From contig NC_091149.1 in NCBI RefSeq assembly GCF_041381155.1, forward strand, positions 10,928,609 to 10,992,608: DNA of 64,000 nucleotides, given 5' to 3'. A program made the position numbers and the translations under genes. Under the pieces are notes generated by a model. It did not search any database, had not been told where the DNA came from, and saw only the letters and a program-made list of their open reading frames with translations. Source of the stretch: Argopecten irradians. Taxonomy: Eukaryota > Mollusca > Bivalvia > Pectinida > Pectinidae. Each line of letters begins with the position of its first letter. Within the stretch, counting starts at the first letter, position 1. Shown in pieces: positions 1-13,181 of the stretch.

Positions 1-2
1 CC

Positions 3-353
3 TCCTCCCAGCTTGACCTTCGTCTTGCAACCTTTGACCTGTCTGGTCATCTGGACATGGCTGAAAACGTACTCCATGAACAAGTGTTTGACTTCCAGGT
101 TGGAGTTCATATCCTTTGCTTTTGAGCCTGAATCTACGTTTTAGTCTGCTCAGAAAGCCACCACTAAAAGAATGGGAGGATAACTTCTGCTGGGTTTTCA
201 CATGTGTTCCGGAGGAGGATGAAGATGGTGGTGCCATTCCTGCAGGTAATGTAGCAGATTTCTTTTTACTTTCCATCACTCACTGTTCTAGGACTTGGAC
301 TCAATGTTGTTGTATTATCTCCCCTGAAATTGGTGGTCCATGCCCAAACATGA
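3..353 (+). CDS. Possible 3' end of an unidentified gene (uncertain exons)
   Basis: I do not recognise this gene. An open frame at 3-98 reads protein-like (contains LATFDLSGHLDMAENVLHEQ) and ends at a CAG|GTTGGA donor. A second open stretch from about 135-153 to 245 contains KEWEDNFCWVFTC followed by an acidic EEDED run, and ends at a GCAG|GTAATG donor. A TTCTAG acceptor at 290-291 would open a short last exon, 292-353, in matching phase and ending in TGA, but the intron would be only 46 bp, which is unusually short. The junction between the first two exons needs a weak acceptor (AAAG|CCA) to keep phase. The alternative is plain read-through of the second frame to about 450. The left edge cuts the gene, so no domain can be named. 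Confidence 0.3.
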
Positions 354-451
354 TCTCTTTCTCCTCGCTCTCCATTGTCATGGTAATTTTGTATCTTCCA
401 TTTCAAGTAAGATCGGTCATGCCTGCAACAAAGAGAAAACTTAATGAATAA

Positions 452-1876
452 TGACTTTCCTGTTTTTATTCATCATAAACATATAGTCATTATGAGTCTA
501 AGATATATCATACTTGTATAAAAGTCCTCTAATATAATAAATAAAGGTATCCTATTAATGTCACAAGAGAAATAATGATGGAGTCAATGATAAGCAGCCA
601 GACTGAGATTCAAACCCGCGACCTCCAAACAATAGCCGAATGCTCTATGGCTGAGCTACCTGGTCACCGATGAGCGACCTAGTCCAATCCCGCTGCACTC
701 GCATATGAAAAAGGTATACAACTACACACTGAAATTATTCACACCTGTTACACTCCAAATACCATTTTACAAATACTGGTTGAGTGAATACTAACTGACA
801 AAGGATACATTAAATCATTTAACAAAAATTAAAAGGTTGATTAGAAAATAATGTGTCCTTTAAACAAAACACATGCACCGATTGAAATGAGTAGTCTGCA
901 ATGTCCGATCAGGGGTAGACTGCAGACTATTTGTAAAACAATTGATCTATTAAAACACCAACTATCATGATGTAATCATTTGTGCACAATGACCAATTAT
1001 ATTAAATAAATTAACTTGAAATACAATATGAAATTAGCTTTGTCATGTTTCAAATGACAACGAGTCATCATCATCTGATTATGTCATATCACAACAATCG
1101 ACAACTTAATTAAACTGTTATTTGTTCTGAATATTCAAATCTTACTTAAGATTCACATTACCCCGGCTCCCAGGTAAAGTATATATTCTCTTAAAGCTTT
1201 TAGATTCAAATTACCTCATGAAAGCAATTCATACGCGATGGTGAATATATAGTAGGCCTATATGTCTCCAATCGACACCGGCCACTCGTAAAATAAGAGC
1301 ACGGTTTCTTGACTTGATCAAAACAAAACTAAGATATTTGAGAGACATAACGGATAATCTTGATATCATGAAAGTTACATTTATGGACGTTGTCCGTGCT
1401 TACCTCTCTATCAGCTGTAGTGAGATACCGGATCTGATGGCTTCTGTTTCGGAATGTCCACAATAATTGAGATTTGATACTTGATGCTTCTTCGAACAGG
1501 AAGTGGAAATTTATGCCACAGTAATGAGGTTGAATATATTTTACGGAATGGACTAATCACAAATTGCAATATTCAAACGAAACGCAACCGTCTAAAATCT
1601 ACGATAGAAATAACATATTTTGATACATATTGTGAGTTTTTTTTCTGTTTTCTAATTTCATAAGTTCTAAAAAAGAGATATGCTATATTCGTTTTCTAAA
1701 TTAAGAAATATAGCACATTTAAAAATATAGTATATGATGTGATTTAAGCTATAAATAACGTTTGATTGTTTTAGGCCTATTAGAATATCGATGTATCAGA
1801 CAAAAATTCTTTTTTTTTTTTGTGTATATATATTTCAATTTTTTTTTTTTTGTGTATATATATTTCAATATTTTAG
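452..1876. other. Intergenic, no gene seen; one SINE piece
   Basis: AT-rich sequence without convincing exons. It holds a tRNA-like SINE head at 597-672. Two near-identical T-run plus TGTGTATATATATTTCAA blocks lie in tandem around 1808-1872. Confidence 0.5.
597..672 (-). repeat. tRNA-derived SINE head
   Basis: Read on the minus strand, it has an A-box-like GGTAGCTCAG and a B-box-like GGGTTTGAATCTC at tRNA-like spacing. No acceptor stem pairs, so it is not a tRNA gene. A related head (GCAGGTAGCTCAGTCGG, GCATTCGGCTGG) lies on the plus strand at about 29401-29470. Confidence 0.55.
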
Positions 1877-2638
1877 TTAAAGTTGCTCCACCGCTGACAA
1901 AGCATAAATGATATTCATCAGTTGAACAATAGTTGTGTTTGGTCATGAATACATATGTCTAATTAACACAAAAAGTATATAATATAAAATAATTCATTTC
2001 GCCTTTGGTGCAATCAGTACTTCCTTCCATATAGGATATAGTGACACGGAATTTTTTCGGGCAATCTGATTAAAATACAGATTCTTATTATCACTACGTT
2101 GGACAAGAGGATAGAGAACATCCCATTCGGGGTCACGTCAAGATGACCTTTTCAAATGGCCAATCAAATTGGCACTGTCAGAATCTTGATTGGGGACGAA
2201 AGAGTTTGAAAAAGCTGTCCAAATTATTTTCGTGTATGTAGTCATCTCGCCCGAAGTGCACACCAAAGCTAATTGCATATATATGTATACTGAGGCGAAA
2301 AGACGATTTCAATTGATGTTGTAAGGTGTAGAAACTGCATTTGCTCTGAAGTACACGTGATATAAAGGTCATCTGGACGTGACCCCTTATGGGCTATTGT
2401 CAGATCCTCTATTGAACTGAGTGGTTATAAGGATCTGTGTTTTAATTGGATTGTTTTTCGGGTTGCAATTAATGATTTTTCATATTTTTTACTTGAAGCA
2501 AAATCAGAAGCTCGAACTTTTCAATGGTGGTAATGGTGTAAAGTAAGTAACTTTTGTAACTGAAGAAAAATACTAAATTGTCTGCTCCTGTTTTTGATAG
2601 TGAAAAAATACCATTTGTCAGCGGTGGAGCATCTTTAA
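1877..2638. mobile_element. TTAA-flanked MITE with a second MITE nested in it
   Basis: The outer element has TTAA at both edges and about 22-bp terminal inverted repeats (GTTGCTCCACCGCTGACA and its complement). The uninterrupted form at 3967-4330 is 364 bp. Here the middle is split at about 2065-2455 by another inverted-repeat element whose ends read CAATCTGATTAAAATACAGA and its near complement. Confidence 0.75.
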
Positions 2639-2659
2639 TATATATAGACTGGCCACCAG

Positions 2660-3645
2660 ACCCCCATCCTCGATACCACTATCTTATTGTAAAACTGGAG
2701 GCAACAGGCTAGATTTTTGCTGGCATTTGATTGTTTAAGATTTTTTCCTCTGAGCTGCCTAGGTTTACTATGATCGCGATAGTACAGGGATGTACATCCT
2801 CGATACTCCAGGGGTTCCGATCACTTACGATCTTTACACCCCTGGACTATCTCATCGTAAAACTGGAGGCAACAGAACAGAACAGGTAATTTAGTCCTTT
2901 GATGTACATCAAAAGAGCCTTATAACGGTACACTGTGGTTGACTGTGTGGCTTTGAAGTTGGGAGTCGCTCTCTCTGTAGTCTTCAAAGGAAATCTTTGC
3001 TGGTCTGTGATTGGTCAAATATTTTCAGCTGAGCTGCCTTCAATTTCACTATGAGATAGTCCAGGGGTGTAGAGATCGTAAGTGATCGGAACCCCTGGAG
3101 TATAGAGGATGAGGGGTGTAGAGATCGTAAGTGATCGGAACCCTTGGACCATCCTCGATATTTCAGAGGTTCTGATCACTTAATTACGACCTCTACACCC
3201 TGGACTATCTCATAGTAAAACTGGAGACAACAGAATGATGTACATCAAAAGAGGCGTATAACGGTACACTGTGGTTGACTGTGTGGCTTTGATGTTCTTT
3301 GCTAGCCTGATTGGTCAAATGTTTTCCACTGAGCTGCCTTCAATTTCACAATGAGATAGTCCAGGGTTGTAGAGATCGTAAATGATCGGAACCCCTGGAG
3401 TATCGAGGATGCCCCTGGACTATCTCATAGTAAAATTTGAGGCAGCTCAGCGGAAAACATCTGACAGCAAATATTTCCTTTGAAGACTACAGAGAGAGCG
3501 ACGACGCTCCACGTCACAGTCAACCACAGTATACCGTTATACGTCTCTTTTGATGTACATCAAACGACTAAATAATTTTACTATGAGATAATCCAGAAGT
3601 ATAGAGAGCGTAAGTGATCGAAACCCCTGGATTATCGATGATGGT
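2660..3645. repeat. Cluster of nested MITEs (CCAGGGGTGTAGAGATCG family)
   Basis: Several head-to-head and head-to-tail copies of a segment that reads as CCAGGGGTTCCGATCACTTA on one strand and its complement a few hundred bases on. Internal parts (GAGAGAGCGAC, CAACCACAGT) repeat in both orientations. A simple single copy is at 35262-35577 (about 315 bp with long inverted ends). Other copies are at about 33945-34160 and 57011-57108. Confidence 0.7.
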
Positions 3646-3966
3646 TTCTCATCAGTTGTTTGTTGCTGTTTTTTGTTGTTTTTTTTTACCACGTCCACAT
3701 ACTTTTGATTTGCACATTTTATTGATACCCGATAGCTTCAATAATTTTAGACTAAGAAATTCTATAAAAATTGGAATAGTTAAATTTCCATCAAACATTC
3801 GTCACCACAAAAGTCCCGCAAGGAGTGCAGTTGAGGATAGATTACTAAATCATTATCAAATAAATTATGTTCAGTAATCATGAGAACCAATAACATTTAA
3901 TTGACGTTCTCCTTTTAAAATTCGCAATAAAATAATTCGGATTCTCCTTTGTTTTTCATGGTTCAT

Positions 3967-4330
3967 TTAAAGATGCTCCACCGCTGACAAATGGTATTTT
4001 TTCACTATTAAAAACAGGAGCAGACGATTCAGTATTTTTCTTCAGTTACAAAAGTTACTTACTTTATACCATTACCACCATTGAAAAGTTTGAGCTTCTA
4101 ATTTTACTTCAAGTTAAAAATATGAAAAATAATTAATTGCATCCCGAAAAAAATCCGTACCACTATATCCTATATGAAATGAACTACTGAATGAGCATGT
4201 ACCAAAGGCAAAATAAATTATTTTATATTATTTTTTGTGTTAATTAGACTATTATATACACGATTAAACACCAATTATTGTTCAAATGATGAATACCATT
4301 TTTGGTCTGTCGGCGGTGGAGCATCTTTAA
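3967..4330. mobile_element. TTAA-flanked MITE, uninterrupted copy
   Basis: Begins TTAAAGATGCTCCACCGCTG and ends with the complementary GGTGGAGCATCTTTAA, with TTAA at each side. It is non-coding. A TTAA target fits piggyBac-type mobilisation by a transposase supplied elsewhere. Sister copies: 1877-2638, 18872-19165 (3' end lost), 19416-19615 (partial) and 45780-46145. Confidence 0.8.
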
Positions 4331-7300
4331 GGTTATAAACCCTGTTTAAATTAGTGATATTTTGTATGCGTATTAAATATTCTTAAATATACTTGAATAT
4401 AACTAAGTTAATCAAAAGTGTGGTATGCATCGGGGCTAACACATTAGATATCACAAATTGTTGTGTAGCTTGTAAGTTTTGGCACATATGCGCCACGGAA
4501 AATGTACTTTTCAGTAAATTTATATTTTTGTTGTCTAATAACTATGCAATTATATTCACTAGTATTTATATATAGCAGGTACAAGGAGCATTTTTTGACC
4601 GGAATCGACTTTACAAAAACATCCATGTATACATTATTTTGACTGTGATTTAGAAACTAAATAAGGATATTGCTATTCCTTTGTGGATTTGTGAACACTA
4701 TTAATTCGAAACCTTGAAGAATATTAAGGATGTGCATCTAGGATACCGAAATCGGCCGAGGTTTGCCGAATGATATAGGTTCTAAGAATTAAGCCTGGAG
4801 CAGGCGATCTTATATTAGTAGAGCTGGATTAGACGTTTAGACCGATTGAATCAGTTAATTTGCATTATATCTTTTACAGATAAAAAGTGGAAATGACGGT
4901 TTTATGACTCATTACACCCCAATTTTTTTTTTAGAAAATAACATGCTTGCAACTTTAACTTTGGCGTCTAAATATTTTTGATATAAATCAGTATGTCCGA
5001 AGAAATAGGAAGCAAACTATTTGCCGGATCTCCGCCGTTTGACGGAGATTTAAATTTTCTTTCTTTATTGAGTCAGTATAAAAAAGAGGCTTTAAATATT
5101 TAAAAAAAATATATATATTATTGTCTGTTTAAGACAATCTTGTTTAAAATATACAATTAATTAATTAACCTTTGTTTTATTATATATAAAGAGCTACTAA
5201 GATAAATATGTAGAGATTTCCGATGAAATCATGTTCATCATTTTTTTCGGTAGTAAAACTTTCCTTTTGTCTTCATCGACCTGCAGCTTTCGAACCCCTG
5301 TGGATCTCCCTCATCACTTGTAACGTATCTGTCATGGACCTCGGAATAGCAGATCATTCTACATATGTGAACAGTTTTATATTATTCAATCGCTCGTGCA
5401 TGTTAGATATTGAACTTATTGGAATCCCGAATTAATACATCGTTATTGTATTGTTCCGTGGCTACTTTTTACTATCGATTTCGCCCTTGTGTGACAACCT
5501 CTCTGTCCATATATCATAAGACATATTACACAGATTATATGACGTGAATAGTTAATTACATTTAATGTCTAAAAAGTGTCGGCAATTACTATACATGGTG
5601 CCCTTTACATGGTTTTCTCGCAGGATTTCAAAGTCTGTTCTTGAACTGCGTTCACAACCGGTTCTGGCAAACCGTTTCAGACATTACAAACCACATTTTA
5701 TCATCCCTGTTGTTGGTGGGTATTGGTGTCTTTGGTGTATCGTTCAATTATTTTATCATATTTATAATTACTCCATTAAATTTCCCAAAATTTAGACTTC
5801 TGTGGTATGCAATGCTTGTTTGGTGAATACATGTATATATATTAATGTATAATGATTCGTACATGTATCTCGTCGATATACATGTAAATCAAGGTTTTTA
5901 GCTAACTCCCCCTATTACATCATATATAAGTACAAGTCAGAAAATATTATCGCTCCGCCTCAATGAAACTAGTAAACTCCGATCACTTCATTTCCCAATG
6001 AAGATGCTTGGTCACGCGCTGACCTCTGACCGGCGTGAGAATACATTTTGACATTGTTTACATTTTGACCTACATTGTAGTTTTACGCCGCTTCAGTTTT
6101 GAACGAACTTTCTGCGATGTGGCCTATCGTTGTACATTTAGAAACACAGACAGGAATGCTTGATAAAGTGATATTAGAAATTGTCAGTAATATAATATTA
6201 TAGTCGCCTAGAGATATTTTACACGTATTTTGATGAAACACTGAATTAGGCTCAAGCCCAGGTAAAAAAAATGCTGAGCATAGCCTGAACCGGGGATGCT
6301 TCAAAGCTCTCTATTTAGGCCTATAAATATATGCACTGCTGACAAGTAAACAAAGCATGAAATTAAAACTAAAAGCATTTATTTGTTTAATGTTTAGAGA
6401 AATATCTTAATTCAAGCACACGTAAGAAAATTTTAACAATGTTATCTTCAAAAAGTGTAATTTGGGTAGCGTCACGTTAGGACCGAACGCAGTGAGGTTC
6501 ACCACTCATCGCATAGCCTAGTAGGCATAATCGAACGCAAATAGTTTAATGTGTACAATATATGTGAAACTGTGTCATACATGTAAGCTTAGAAATGATA
6601 GATTCCATGAATATACGCTCAAATAGCAAACAGGCTAATTTCAGTGACATTAAGCCTAACGAAACGATTCTGTGAGTGTCAAAATCCACGGCATTGGAGG
6701 GTCGTTGGAAACCGCCAACATTTCAAATCGATGTTTCTCTACTTACTTTATACCGAATTTTAATCCCCAAACTCCAGTAGACAGAGAAGTTATCACATTT
6801 CAAGAAAAACACAGAAGTCTTCCAGTGATCTGCGACTAAGTCCCGCATTTTAACACGTTTTATTGAGCCCCGGAAGCATGATTATTGGACTGCATCACAT
6901 ACTATAGACACAGGGGTTGGATTTCACAACAGGTTTAGTTAATACATATTTAAATGTCAGCTACAAATAATTATCAGACGGAAATACAACATTCAGTTAA
7001 TTCCATAACAATTATAATTGAGTTTTAAAAGGTTTGATTATGTTTAGATACCAACCATTCAGCATTTTCACCACAATCGTCATTTTCTTCGAAACCGGAC
7101 CCCTGCTCAATCGAGCGACCGGATTACACATTGACTGCACTGCTAGTGCTGCGCAGCAGTTTTTGTATTTGAAGCTACATAATAATGTTTTATGATAAAA
7201 TTTAAGCCATTAGTTCTTGAATATAAAAACAATATTTCAAAATCTCCGTTTTTTATCGTAACAACGCACAAAGAATGAAGTTATTTTCGGAACTACATTT

Positions 7301-7468
7301 TGTGTTGCCTTGGTGACGAGAAGAACTGACTGGCGGCTGTTCCGTAGCTGTACATACATGTACGATAACTGGTACAATGTTGCAAAATTGTATAATAATC
7401 TTATACCAAACACATATAATTTGACTTTTTTCAACAGCGGAATTTTTAAATTGGTTAATGTAAATATA
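4331..7468. other. Intergenic, nothing recognised
   Basis: AT-rich. Short open frames (for example 5565-5826 in two overlapping frames, and 6083-6304 minus) lack recognisable domains and splice context. No repeat boundary could be placed. Confidence 0.45.
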
Positions 7469-7622
7469 AGGATTGATTATCAATTTTGTTGCTTGCATTG
7501 ACTGATGAAGAAAGTTAATCTCGTGCAAATGTTACATGAACTGCTTCGCAGTTCACTTCATTTGCACGAGATTAACTTTCTTCATCAGTCAATGCAAGCA
7601 ACAAAATTGACAATCAATCCTT
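7469..7622. repeat. Near-perfect foldback (62-bp arms)
   Basis: Arms 7469-7530 and 7561-7622 are reverse complements with about one mismatch. The 30-bp loop itself contains the palindrome GAACTGCTTCGCAGTTC. It is probably a young foldback MITE. No gene is nearby. Confidence 0.8.
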
Positions 7623-8391
7623 AAATGCATAAATTACAAGTCAGAAAATATTATCATATGTCATCATTGTTAAAAGCCAAACTATCCTGAACCTGTTTAA
7701 TCCACTGTTGCCGTTATCGATGGCGATCACTAGTATCACATTACAAGGGTATACTGGTATAATAGAAAGAAATTAGAGTTACCGGGATTGCCTTCACAGA
7801 AAAAATAATATAAACGAAAAAAACAACAACTATACTTTGCAAGTGACGATATAAATCCATGTTAATTTATGAATGTTATAAACTTACTTCCAGGTGTTCA
7901 GTTAAATAGTTAAACGCTAATTGTGGACAAAAATGTATTTAGATAATGTATTAAAATATTAATATTTAGAAAGATCGATTTTATTTACTATATTTAATGA
8001 AGTTCAATTCTAGTGTTAATTCACTCTATTCCTTCAAACACAGGTGCATAATGCACCAAGGTGTAATCAAAGCTCCCCTAAACCCTGATTGGCCTTCCCG
8101 TATGTTTGTCCTGATGCAAATGTAGAGTGTTACAGTGTTCTAATACTACACTTACATCTATGTTTGTCTGTTTCCTTCGTTGGTGGGTGGATCGGAGGTC
8201 CCTAATATGCTATGACTGGGTGACTTCTCATAGGATACACCCAACAGCGATTGTGTCCTTTAGAGACCATTTTGGTTGTGGTATGAGTAGGAAAGAGGCC
8301 TAGAGTGTCTGATGAGAAGAAACATGCAGTCTTATAATGTGCAATATAGACTTTTTTTTTGAAAATATCACTGTATTTATCATCACTGTTG

Positions 8392-8968
8392 TTAAAGGGA
8401 CAATTCAGTCTAAAAGAACATTAAAATTTGTACATATATCAGAAAAAAAACCCAGTTCTAATGGAAATTAGATCAGTCGGTTTTACTGTGATATGCCTGA
8501 AAAGCCCATGGTTGTGACATGTGTGTAAATGTTCAAACTCGCTCGCTGTCCGCCATTACACATTGTGGTCGAACTTCTTGTATGCCGAACCCTGTCCCTT
8601 GCGTGTAGAGTAATGCAACTTTTGTCTAGAACTGCTCAAATCGCTCTGACAGTAGTGTGTTTACCTTATTAGGTGAATTGTCTTGCCAAAAAATCATTTT
8701 ATCACTATCTCGGTGGTTATGTAGTTTATTTGTTTAACGTGCGTGACTTTGGCTCGGGTATGGGTACAGAGTCCATATTGTACCTGCTTAATCGTATTGA
8801 TCAACGATTTGATATTTCAACGATATTAATTAAAATACTAAACAATGACGTGGAATTTGTCAATATTTTATGTTATATGTTTCATAAGAAATGTAGAACA
8901 ATACATTTATGTCATATTTTGCTTCTTGGATATGTAAAAGAATTAGCCTGAGTGAATTGTCCCTTTAA
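8392..8968. mobile_element. About 575-bp TTAA MITE (AAAGGGACAATTCA ends)
   Basis: Starts TTAAAGGGACAATTCAGTCT and ends GAGTGAATTGTCCCTTTAA, giving about 14-16 bp inverted ends with TTAA at the edges. Two other copies of similar length lie at 31087-31669 (opposite orientation) and 52676-53234. Open frames inside are not conserved between copies, so it is non-autonomous. Confidence 0.8.
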
Positions 8969-9700
8969 ATATTGTACAATACTTGTGTTATCAACATTTA
9001 ATTCTTTACAAATTGTTATGCTAAGGCACAAATTAAATTATATTCTGAATACACCGAAAATACTAAAAGTGTTCAGAAATGCAGGGACGGGAATCCCAAT
9101 TTTCATTCATTTGGTTTTTATACTGCCTCATTGTAAAATATATCAAAAGCTGGGTCGTAGAAATTTGATCCGGTTTCCAGGATTGTTTGAACTGTTCCAG
9201 GACAAGTTGCTTTGAAAGGGATTCGGCAGATATTAATATTGTATTCACGTTGTAGCATACAGAGTATGAGTTTTACCTATTTTGACAAAACGTCTAAAAA
9301 TGGTCTATTAACACTAGTGGTACATATACACATATATATATATACACGTGCTGTTTTTATCAATATTAATTCTCAGATCCATCGCTTCTAGAATATCTTG
9401 CATTGGCAGAGCCTATATTGTGGCACTACTAACGATAGAATTTTCTTCAACATCCCGTAAACAGACCAAATAGGTTACTCCAGTTAAACTTTAGTACCGG
9501 GGTATTTCAATTTGATTCCAACGATCTTTAACTTCAGTGCCTATTGGTTATTGGTAAGTGTTTACTAATTGCTTTTTTAGCAGATTTGAACCATGTGGGC
9601 TTGAATGAAGGTCAATTGCATTCATTTGAAGTATTTTTCTTGACATTTTTTTATCCTTGCACTAGAATGCTTTAGACTAAATCAGGTTTATATGCCTTCA

Positions 9701-9892
9701 GGACCCAGTTTCATGAACATTCCTTAAATTTAAGGAGTCCCTTAACTTCAAATTCTCCATCGGAAAGCATTAAAGATTTTAAGGAAGGCTCCTTAACTTA
9801 AGATTTCTCCTAAACTTCCATAATGCTTTCCTATGAAGAATTTAAAGTTAAGGGATTTCTTAAAGTTAAGGAATGCTCATGAAACTGGGCCC
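9701..9892. repeat. Small inverted-repeat element (CCCAGTTTCATGAAC ends)
   Basis: Ends GGACCCAGTTTCATGAACAT and ATGCTCATGAAACTGGGCCC are near complements. The interior repeats TTAAGGA/TCCTTAA words, so the whole about 190-bp block can fold back. Confidence 0.65.
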
Positions 9893-11690
9893 TGTTTAAT
9901 TAGAAATCATTGTTATCCATTTGGATGTGTAGGAATATCATTGTAAATGAATTTAATTCAATCCAATTAAAGTGTTGATGCCCATAATTTTAATTAAAAG
10001 TTATCTAGGGTGCAGAGTTCGTAATTGATTTATACATGTAAAATTGTAAGTACACATGTATATGTTAATTCTCAAAATGCTGGTAACTTTTGGTCGTGAA
10101 TAACATACTAAAAGCTCATCTTCATTGGTGAGCATGAAAATTACGGCACATATAGCATAACAAATTACAACAAATATTTAATATTTGTGCTTGCTTTATT
10201 TGGAAAATAAACACAGAAATGTTTCCTTCTATTATCCATTTGTATAACTAGTTGTATACCAGTGTTAAGAAAATCAATATTCATCAATTCTTATTCTAAT
10301 AATTCACAATTCGAATTAATATCCAAAATGTTTGCAATTTCAATTCTAATCAGTTATTTAAAGAGTTACTGGCATCACAAGAGCAATATTTCAATTTGAC
10401 ACATACATGTACACAGATATACATTATATATGCTTGGTGACTTCTTGTTCATCAACATGCATGGCCATGTAAAAAACAGTGAAAAGGCTTCAGTTTAAGT
10501 AGTAACATTTTGGTGTGACACAATAATTCTAAAAACAAACATTTCAGATGCGAGTTCCACTTTGATTTATTTAAGGATACTTTTGATATTATCTTGAGGA
10601 TTTAAATAATTATTTTAATTAATTAAATGAAATAAGAAATGTTGGGAAAAAGCAACAATGTTTTTTCCTATAATAGCTAGGGTAATCTCCATAGCCTAAA
10701 GTTTAGCATTCCCTCAAAATACCCGACTTCGCTAGCCAAGGGTATTCAGTCGGATACTGTACCAGAACCAACCTGTTTCAGGTCGACTATCAGACTGAAT
10801 ACTCTCGACTTGCGAAGTTGCAAATACCAATCTCAAATGAAACTGAGGTCAAGGATACTTTAGGTACTGAAGGGCTAAAAATAGACCAACATGAAAGGGA
10901 TTGGGTTTAATGTCTTACACAAAGAAAATTCACATACACATAATGAAATGGATAGGAACAAAATGGTCACAACTCGAGTCATGTTTTTATACAATGCCAA
11001 TACAATATTTTCAGAGCAAAATGTGAGATCAACATCTCATTATACACATACATATTTGCCATAATTAGCACTCAATTGCCTACCAAGTTGATTTTTATAC
11101 TTCAATGTGATCAGAAAATATCCCAGGTGCTGGGAGTAGAGTATTATATTCCAGGTCTGGTATAATCAGTTTGGTTTGGTATTTTATAATGTCTTATTTA
11201 CAGCTGAAGCCACTCATTTAAGGACGTACCAGGTTTAGGAGCTGGCAGAAAGTCGAAGTACCCAGAGAAAAACCAATGACTGAGTTATAAGATTATACTG
11301 AACTGAAGTATCTGATATAAGAAATTAGAAAGGTAAAGGAGAATATGAATAATGTACAATATGCATCCAAATGATCAAAACAAGAAATGTTAAGGGAAAG
11401 AGATGCTAGTTACGGCAAATACGGTAACATCTACAGAGGTACATGAAAGAGTTCTTCAGAACCAGTACATAAGACATATTTCTTAAAATGATATACCGCT
11501 AATTATGATGAAGCATTGTAAAACAAATTGCTTGAATAAGAGAATAGAAATATATATATCACATGATCCACAGAAAACAATAACAAACAAAAAATCACAC
11601 AAATCGAAACATCATCCCATGATTACCGGTAGCTCTCATCCATAGGTAATCGCAACATCGTAATAGGACAAGCCTTCTCGCAGTTGTTTT
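9893..11690. other. Intergenic, mostly unrecognised
   Basis: No exons seen. A small inverted repeat around 10725-10830 (GCTAGCCAAGGGTATTCAG and partners) matches pieces at about 15030-15385. A SINE fragment (ACGTACCAGG... ACCCAGAGAAAAACC) lies at about 11220-11275. Confidence 0.45.
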
Positions 11691-11892
11691 ATTCTATATT
11701 TGCATATAATAGAGTTATCTGCCCTTGTGGGTAGGTACTGATTGTAACATCATGTGTTTGCGAGTATAACATAATATTTTTTTTTGAGAAAATGATGTGA
11801 ATTACATCTATAAATTAATGACGTAACAATCATTACCTAGCTACCGGCAAGGGAGCTAACTCTGTCATGTGCAAAGACTGAATAGGCCACAT
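11691..11892. mobile_element. About 200-bp MITE with octamer and CRE-like ends
   Basis: Inverted ends read TATTTGCATATTACAGAGTT...GGGTAGGTATTGATTGTGACG and the complement. Other copies: about 12345-12522, 17783-17965, 45560-45742, 51706-51891, 52348-52537, 57373-57545, and a fragment at about 21537-21660. It is non-coding and the most frequent MITE in the window. Confidence 0.8.
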
Positions 11893-12344
11893 CAATGTTA
11901 TATATGCCACATCATGATCATGATCAACACCCTGTGTAAAATCTAAAAGGCTAATTATCTATTACTCCTTCTTTATAACGTTTTTGGGTGTTGAAATGAA
12001 AGGTGTATTTTGCCTGAACTATATCTTTTTAGAATTTTTTTAGAATTTAGAACTGAACTTCCTGATATTCAAGTGAAGGAATGTCTTTTAACAAGCCATT
12101 TCATCAGTTTTATCGAGATCAGCTACACATTTCTGGAAGGAATTTTAGCATCAGATTTGTTTTGAGACATTCTAAATGGAAAGAATATTTGGCACTCTCA
12201 GTTATTTGTGCATTTCAAATAAACAATATGATTATGGATATGGACTTAGTCTATTATTTTAATGTACCCTAAAATTATTCGCTTGTTAAAATTATGTAAC
12301 AATTAACATTATTTATCTTATGAACTATCAAATATTAATATTTG

Positions 12345-12522
12345 CATATTTCAGAGTTATATGCCCTTGAGGGTACGCATTGTTTGTGACATCATGTTTT
12401 TTCGAGTGTAACATTATACTTTTCGGAGAAATGATGTAGTTGCGTTAAAAAAATAATGACGAAACAATCAATACCAACCAGCATGGGAGCTAACTCTGTA
12501 ATATGCAAAGACGGAATAACGA
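12345..12522. mobile_element. Octamer/CRE MITE copy
   Basis: Same family as 11691-11892: TATTTGCATATTTCAGAGTT at the left, and GGGAGCTAACTCTGTAATAT followed by GCAAAGACGGAATA at the right. Confidence 0.7.
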
Positions 12523-13181
12523 ATACATTTCAAGTAGAGGGAAGAGCACTTGATTGGTAAGATTAAAATTACTGCTAAAATGTATATATTTTTAGAAAGT
12601 ATCATTTTGTGTAAGATAAAACAGACCTTTGGTAAAAGTTATTACATGACTACATAATATATATATATACATCCAGCAAAATGTGAACCAAAACTAGACA
12701 CAAAGCATTGGTAGTTTGGGCAGAAGTAGTAGTAACAGTCGTGTAAGTACATAGTATTTACTAAAAAGATTCAAACTCATCAACATTAATCAATACTACA
12801 TTAAATCTACATACCAAGCCAGTGAGGGCTAACATCATTACAAGCCTCACGTTTTACAACATTTTGCGATCCTTTGGTAGCTATAGAGTATCCCTATTCT
12901 TCATATCCACATATGAAAGAGCCTTATACATGACCCTAATCATTAGGAAAGAGATGAATCCATCAATAAGCTTAAGGACAACACAAGATTTCAAACCAAA
13001 TGTTATGCCAAGTGACTGAAGTGAATCCATGCCGTGTGTAAATGCTGTTTTTTTAAGTTATGAGCTATTTAATGCTTGATGAACCAATCAGATGCACAAT
13101 GAAATTTACATTAAAGTTACAGGTAAATTTTTTTTTATATGATATATAAAGAAGAAATGGAAAAAAAAAATCAATAATTTA

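Noticed and set aside
5565-5826. Two overlapping hydrophobic open frames (FGVSFNYFIIFIITPLN and others)
   Set aside because: Briefly considered as a membrane-protein exon. No matching splice sites, no neighbouring exons and AT-driven hydrophobic composition.
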